A stretch of DNA of 64,000 nt, from assembly GCF_037975245.1 (NCBI RefSeq), contig NC_092582.1, positions 23,651,577 to 23,715,576 on the forward strand, read 5' to 3'. Below the pieces are notes generated by a model. It was not told the DNA's origin. It did not search any database and saw only the letters and a list, made by a program, of their open reading frames with translations. Both the position numbers and the translations under genes were made by a program. The DNA is from Apostichopus japonicus. Its lineage: Eukaryota > Echinodermata > Holothuroidea > Aspidochirotida > Stichopodidae. Below, piece by piece: positions 59,790 through 64,000 of the stretch (the stretch's first letter is position 1; each line of letters opens with the position of its first letter).

Positions 59790-60023
59790 TTGAAGATGAG
59801 ACTTGCTCAAGTCGTTGCCATTGGCCACGAGGGAAATTCCCCTCTTTTTTCAGATAATGATCAAACTTCCAATTCAAATAATAGCAATTTACAACAAAAT
59901 GGCAAATTCGTTAGATCTAAAAGTGAGGACTGCAACGATATACCGCAAAATGTAAATTCATTATTTACACCTCGACAATTTTCTGGTAATGATGCATTCA
60001 TAGAATCCTGTACAGCAGCTTGA
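59790..60023 (+). CDS. Possible coding ORF, Asn/Ser-rich, unknown
   Basis: A 77-codon frame begins MKMRLAQVVAIGHEGNSPLF. It is Asn/Ser-rich in the middle (TSNSNNSNLQQNGK) and ends NDAFIESCTAA before TGA. The composition looks more protein-like than the neighbouring frames, and it could be a first exon using an internal GTAATG donor near 59983. It could equally be chance. No domain or family is recognised, and no downstream exon was found. Confidence 0.25.
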   Translation: MKMRLAQVVAIGHEGNSPLFSDNDQTSNSNNSNLQQNGKFVRSKSEDCNDIPQNVNSLFTPRQFSGNDAFIESCTAA

Positions 60024-63000
60024 AAGTGTTTACATGTTATGAGTCTTACAGGTCTTGTGGAAAATATTTAAAAAAATAGTTATTACACTGCAACTCACCA
60101 AATTACAATTTAGACGGTCTCTTGAATATTAACAACATATCTTCCGAAGTCCAAACATAAAAAGGGGTCCTGCACAAAATATATAATGAAAACACAATAT
60201 GCAAATAATGAAAACAAACATGATGGTCGTGGCTTCAGTAAAGCATAGATAAGAGGCTAGTGTAAGTTCCAAGGGAAAACGCGTATTATCGACTATCGAA
60301 ATCTATCGTGATATTATTGCGTCACTACAAGTGTCATCAAGACAGCAAAATAATTAGACATCTTAAGCATTTTTCAGGATATTGTTTTACTACAAGCTTG
60401 GAAAGAATTCAATATTTTATTATTTCTAAAACCTTTTGAAATGACGATATAAAAGTATTTTGGTTATATTTCAACATTAATCAGAAATTCTCAAATTATA
60501 CACTAGGATAGAAGTCGGGGTGGGGGGGGGGGGGGGGGGCAATGTTACATACAGCTGAGAAAAAGGCCACTGCTACGGGTATACACACCTCCCCGCCCGC
60601 TTACAACTTTACAGAAACAGTATTCCTAGGCAAAACTGCATGGTGTAGGAAGCCAATTGGTAGTCTAATTATGCCTCGGAGTGCAACATTTAACATCAAT
60701 TTTCAAGATAATTTCAGGGGACGGGGCTACTGAGATTTGCCTTCAACAAGCCAACGACCACACCTCCTCCGTTTTTAAACTTCTTCTTTCCACTCTGGCC
60801 TTTCCATAATAGTGTAGGCCCTACCTAAGTTAGTTGGAATTTGCAGTCCCCCCCCCCAATATCCTTGATCCAATATAAAAAAAATGGGGGTTGAGAAGGG
60901 GTCCAATTCTCCTAGTCCTGCGAACCGATTTCAAGTAGTAGATAACCTATACATCTGCTATTAAAATGTACCTCTTTGTCAGGCATTATTGTATATAAGA
61001 ATAATACCTGGTTTGGCAACATGTCCACCCAACGTCTATTTACCGAATAACTGGAGGGGAAAGGCTGTATTTTCTGATTTTCCATGCAATTATACAAAAG
61101 TGATTTTAACATCGGTCAGTTCAGTTTTCAAACTAACACTAGTATTCTTTAGAACAACCTTAAGTTTAGACAACAATTATAGTCTCACTACGCCTCAGAA
61201 TTGTTTCAGTCGAAGGACCCCCACAGCACCCTACATGGAATTGCATTCAACGACTCCACAGCAACACCATCAAAACTTTCGAATCCACCTGTAGTCTAAC
61301 CATAAAGGTTCATTCCCCTTCCTAAATTTGTCGGAGAATTTTGGAATATGAACCCACGTTACTGGGTACTAAACCATACAGGAGAGTCGATCCGTTTTCA
61401 GGATTGGAGAAGCAAACTTACCGATACAGCCCCCTCAATAAATGCACAATCATGCACTTAATCAGAAATATACACACATTAGCCACAAAATGCACCTCCT
61501 CCTTTATGTTCTACACCCTTTCCCATATCTATGTAGACATGAGACAAATCATTTGATTGGCGTAGGAAGGGATAAAAAATGGGTTGGGGAGGGAGTCGGG
61601 AGGCATCCCAATTATAAGCAAACAATACACATTTTGTCATTACTGTGAAATTTCCAATTTTTTTTATCATAATATTGGTTATTTTATCCCGAAAGTTTCG
61701 AACATTTCTGGAAATTTCAACCCTCTCTCAAATTTGAAACCCTTTTCTTGAAAATCAAGTTTGTCTTAAAATTGCCATCTGTATTTAAAAAAATCATAAT
61801 ATTAAACTATACTTAAATTATTTAAAAAATAAACTTCTTCGATTTATTTCGACCTCTTTTTTAATTCCCTTCATGTAAAATGTCGATTTTTTGTTTGTTT
61901 TAAACTTAAACTTTTGAAATGTCGACTTATCATCTAAAAATATTAGCGTTTAATCTCAAACTTGTACGTTTCTCTCGAAATTGCCATTGCATTTCTCGAA
62001 ATCAAGGTTTCTTTCTTATTGTAACTCAAAAAATAAACTTTTCTTAATGAGGATGGTACTAAGTTAAAATGGAGAAAATTAACATTGTTGGTGAAATGTC
62101 GACATAGTATTTTGACTTGAGCAATTACGAGGTACGTAAAAAGACAAAACATCGTTTGATTGCCTGACACTCTCTTTGCTGGTGCAAAGATTCAGCTGAA
62201 TAATCCAGCACTGACATGGAGTAGAATTAATTACAAAGGTGCTTGGGTGGGGAGGGAATGAACAAAAGTTGTGTAGTTACATTCCTTCCAATAATTTCAT
62301 GATGATCAAGTGATTATTTGTAAAAAAATAATAACTTGACACAGACACGTTTTGTCTGCACGATGTGTCTGCAAGATGTGTATGACTGAACAAGGATATT
62401 CAATTTATGTTATTCCATGTAGGTTTTAATATTCATTAAACATGTACTCCTTAAATCATTTGAAACAGACGGTATTCAAACTTTTGTTTTGTGTTTATTG
62501 TTTGTTTATGCATCCACTAGCAGATAATAGGTTGGGGGAATGTGTACATCAAATGCTTTTTACCCAAATTTTAACCGGTGGTGGGGGAGGAGGGGGTGGG
62601 GGACTAACACCCTACCGCTTAGGGAGAAATGTCAGTGATTGCTTGATCTACTTGATATAAGTTGTGTTGTATTATTTACTTCCTTGACCCCTTCCTTACT
62701 ACATACCCAATCGACGTCAGGTTTCAAACTGTCTGTTTTCACCAGGAATGTATAACGTTACGTCCGTCGTACATTTACTTCTATTGGCGCCAAAATGTAT
62801 GTAACAAATGTCAAAAATCACCCGCGAACAGCTGGGAAACACCTGTATATGAATATCGGTGACTCATGCTATTGAATACCTGTTCACATCTATAGTATCT
62901 TTCACTGAATGGTTTAGTTTTATGTTGCAGGAGTTGCAGAGTACGTAGTATAATCGTGGACGTTGTTTGTTACCATTGACTTCTTCAGTGGTTATTAAGA

Positions 63001-64000
63001 TGGATTGTTTAATGGAGAGGAACCGCTGTTAATAGTTAAAACAGTAATTATTGATCAGAGAGATAGTTTGACGGTAAAGTATGAAGGCATAGGCTAGGAT
63101 GTGTACAAAGGCCAGGCCAAACTTAGGTAGGTTATAGGCTAGACTAGTAATACAATTAGGTTATGTTAGAAATCTCAAACATCACCCGCGAAAAGTTAGA
63201 AGTACTACTTTTAGCAAGAGGACATGCTTAGCAAATGTAACTCATAAAAAATAAAATCTTAGCCTAGTTGTTGACTGATTATCAAAAGATTCCAAGTTAA
63301 AGCATATCTTAAATATAAAGGGATTGAATAAAATGCAATCGAGACACTGGGCCTTCTTTAGGGATCTTACATTAAGCGAAGAATAAAACCAGCGATTAAC
63401 ATTCTAGGTGAGCTGATGCCTATCCTTTACTTCGAAAACAATAACTCCATTCTAGCTAAGAAAAAGTATCCACAGACAAGCTGTAGAAAATTTGTTATCC
63501 CTTCAAAACTCTTAAATCACAGAAAATTGTTTAACTCGATTTTAATCGTACATAACAAATCCTTATACTAGGCATTAATACAAGTCAATCTATAACATCC
63601 CACAATTATTATTGTAATCACCTAACTTACTATTAATCTACCAGGTCGGACATTCGAGCAAATTGTGTAAGAAACCTGCAGCTTTTTACCGAGCAGGCTG
63701 ACTGAAATAATGTTATTATAACTGATTATTAGTTCTCTGAATGACCTAACTCCTGCCGAAATACCTGACACTTATGGGAAATATAGTTTGTATAGGGCCT
63801 ACTGCTTTGAGCCTCTATAAAACAGTTTTCCAATTTAAGTTTAATAATAATAAAATGCAATAAATATTTATTAAAAAGAACTCTTTCGTCCATGTCATTC
63901 CAGCAGCAACTAGATCGTGGTGTTCCACTCACAGCTGTTTTTGTATTAATTTTGCGCACTTAATTATAAAAAAAACGTACGTCATTTTCCAAGCCGGCCA
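60024..64000. other. Right end of the window; no gene supported
   Basis: AT-rich sequence with long G or C runs at about 60518-60539, 60848-60857 and 62580-62601. A degenerate region of AATTTCGA/TCGAAATT-type phrases lies at 61680-62050. A minus-strand frame at 63960 (starting MRKINTKTAVSGTPRSSCCW) is weakly protein-like but has no support. Confidence 0.4.

Overview
The window looks like a piece of an animal genome, most likely an invertebrate deuterostome and perhaps an echinoderm such as a sea cucumber. The reasons are AT-rich sequence, spliced genes with GT-AG introns, CR1/L2-type LINE remnants, hAT transposons, a tRNA-derived SINE, long simple repeats, and an NLR-type (NACHT) immune receptor gene joined to a death-fold domain. 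The taxon is inferred from family resemblance, not from a database match.

Bases 1 to about 32470 are a decayed higher-order tandem repeat. Two related long units alternate, A (about 4.6-5 kb) and B (about 7.8-8.8 kb). The order is A1 (1-5143), B1 (5144-13966), a 2 kb spacer holding a LINE, A2 (15949-20550), B2 (20551-28325), a 5'-truncated third A (28323-31420) and a truncated third B (31421 to about 32470). A1 and A2 are nearly identical, as are B1 and B2; A and B are older relatives of each other. The units contain no convincing gene. They carry nested satellites: a 99-bp repeat with let-7-seed-complementary 8-mers, a 207-bp repeat and a diverged repeat of about 245 bp. Because the paralogous copies show the empty sites, several insertions can be bounded closely: a hAT element in A1, a SINE and a 663-bp TIR-like element in B1, and a LINE in the third A.

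Bases 32470-38670 are intergenic: G-rich transposon ends, a hAT-like element and a 1-kb GGAT minisatellite.

Bases 38673 to at least 47001, and perhaps to 55426, carry the one clear host gene, an NLR on the + strand. Four exons join in phase: a 19-residue leader, a DED-like death-fold exon, a NACHT/winged-helix exon and a post-NACHT helical exon, giving 614 codons with no stop. A candidate last exon in the right phase lies at 55337-55426. No leucine-rich repeat exon was found. Its introns and flanks contain hAT elements with 8-bp target duplications, an antisense LINE fragment, repeats rich in nuclear-receptor half-sites and a 500-bp tandem duplication.

Bases 55427-64000 are mostly unannotatable. 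They hold a candidate minus-strand terminal exon (57996-58111), a possible coding ORF (59790-60023), short repeats and many poly-G tracts.
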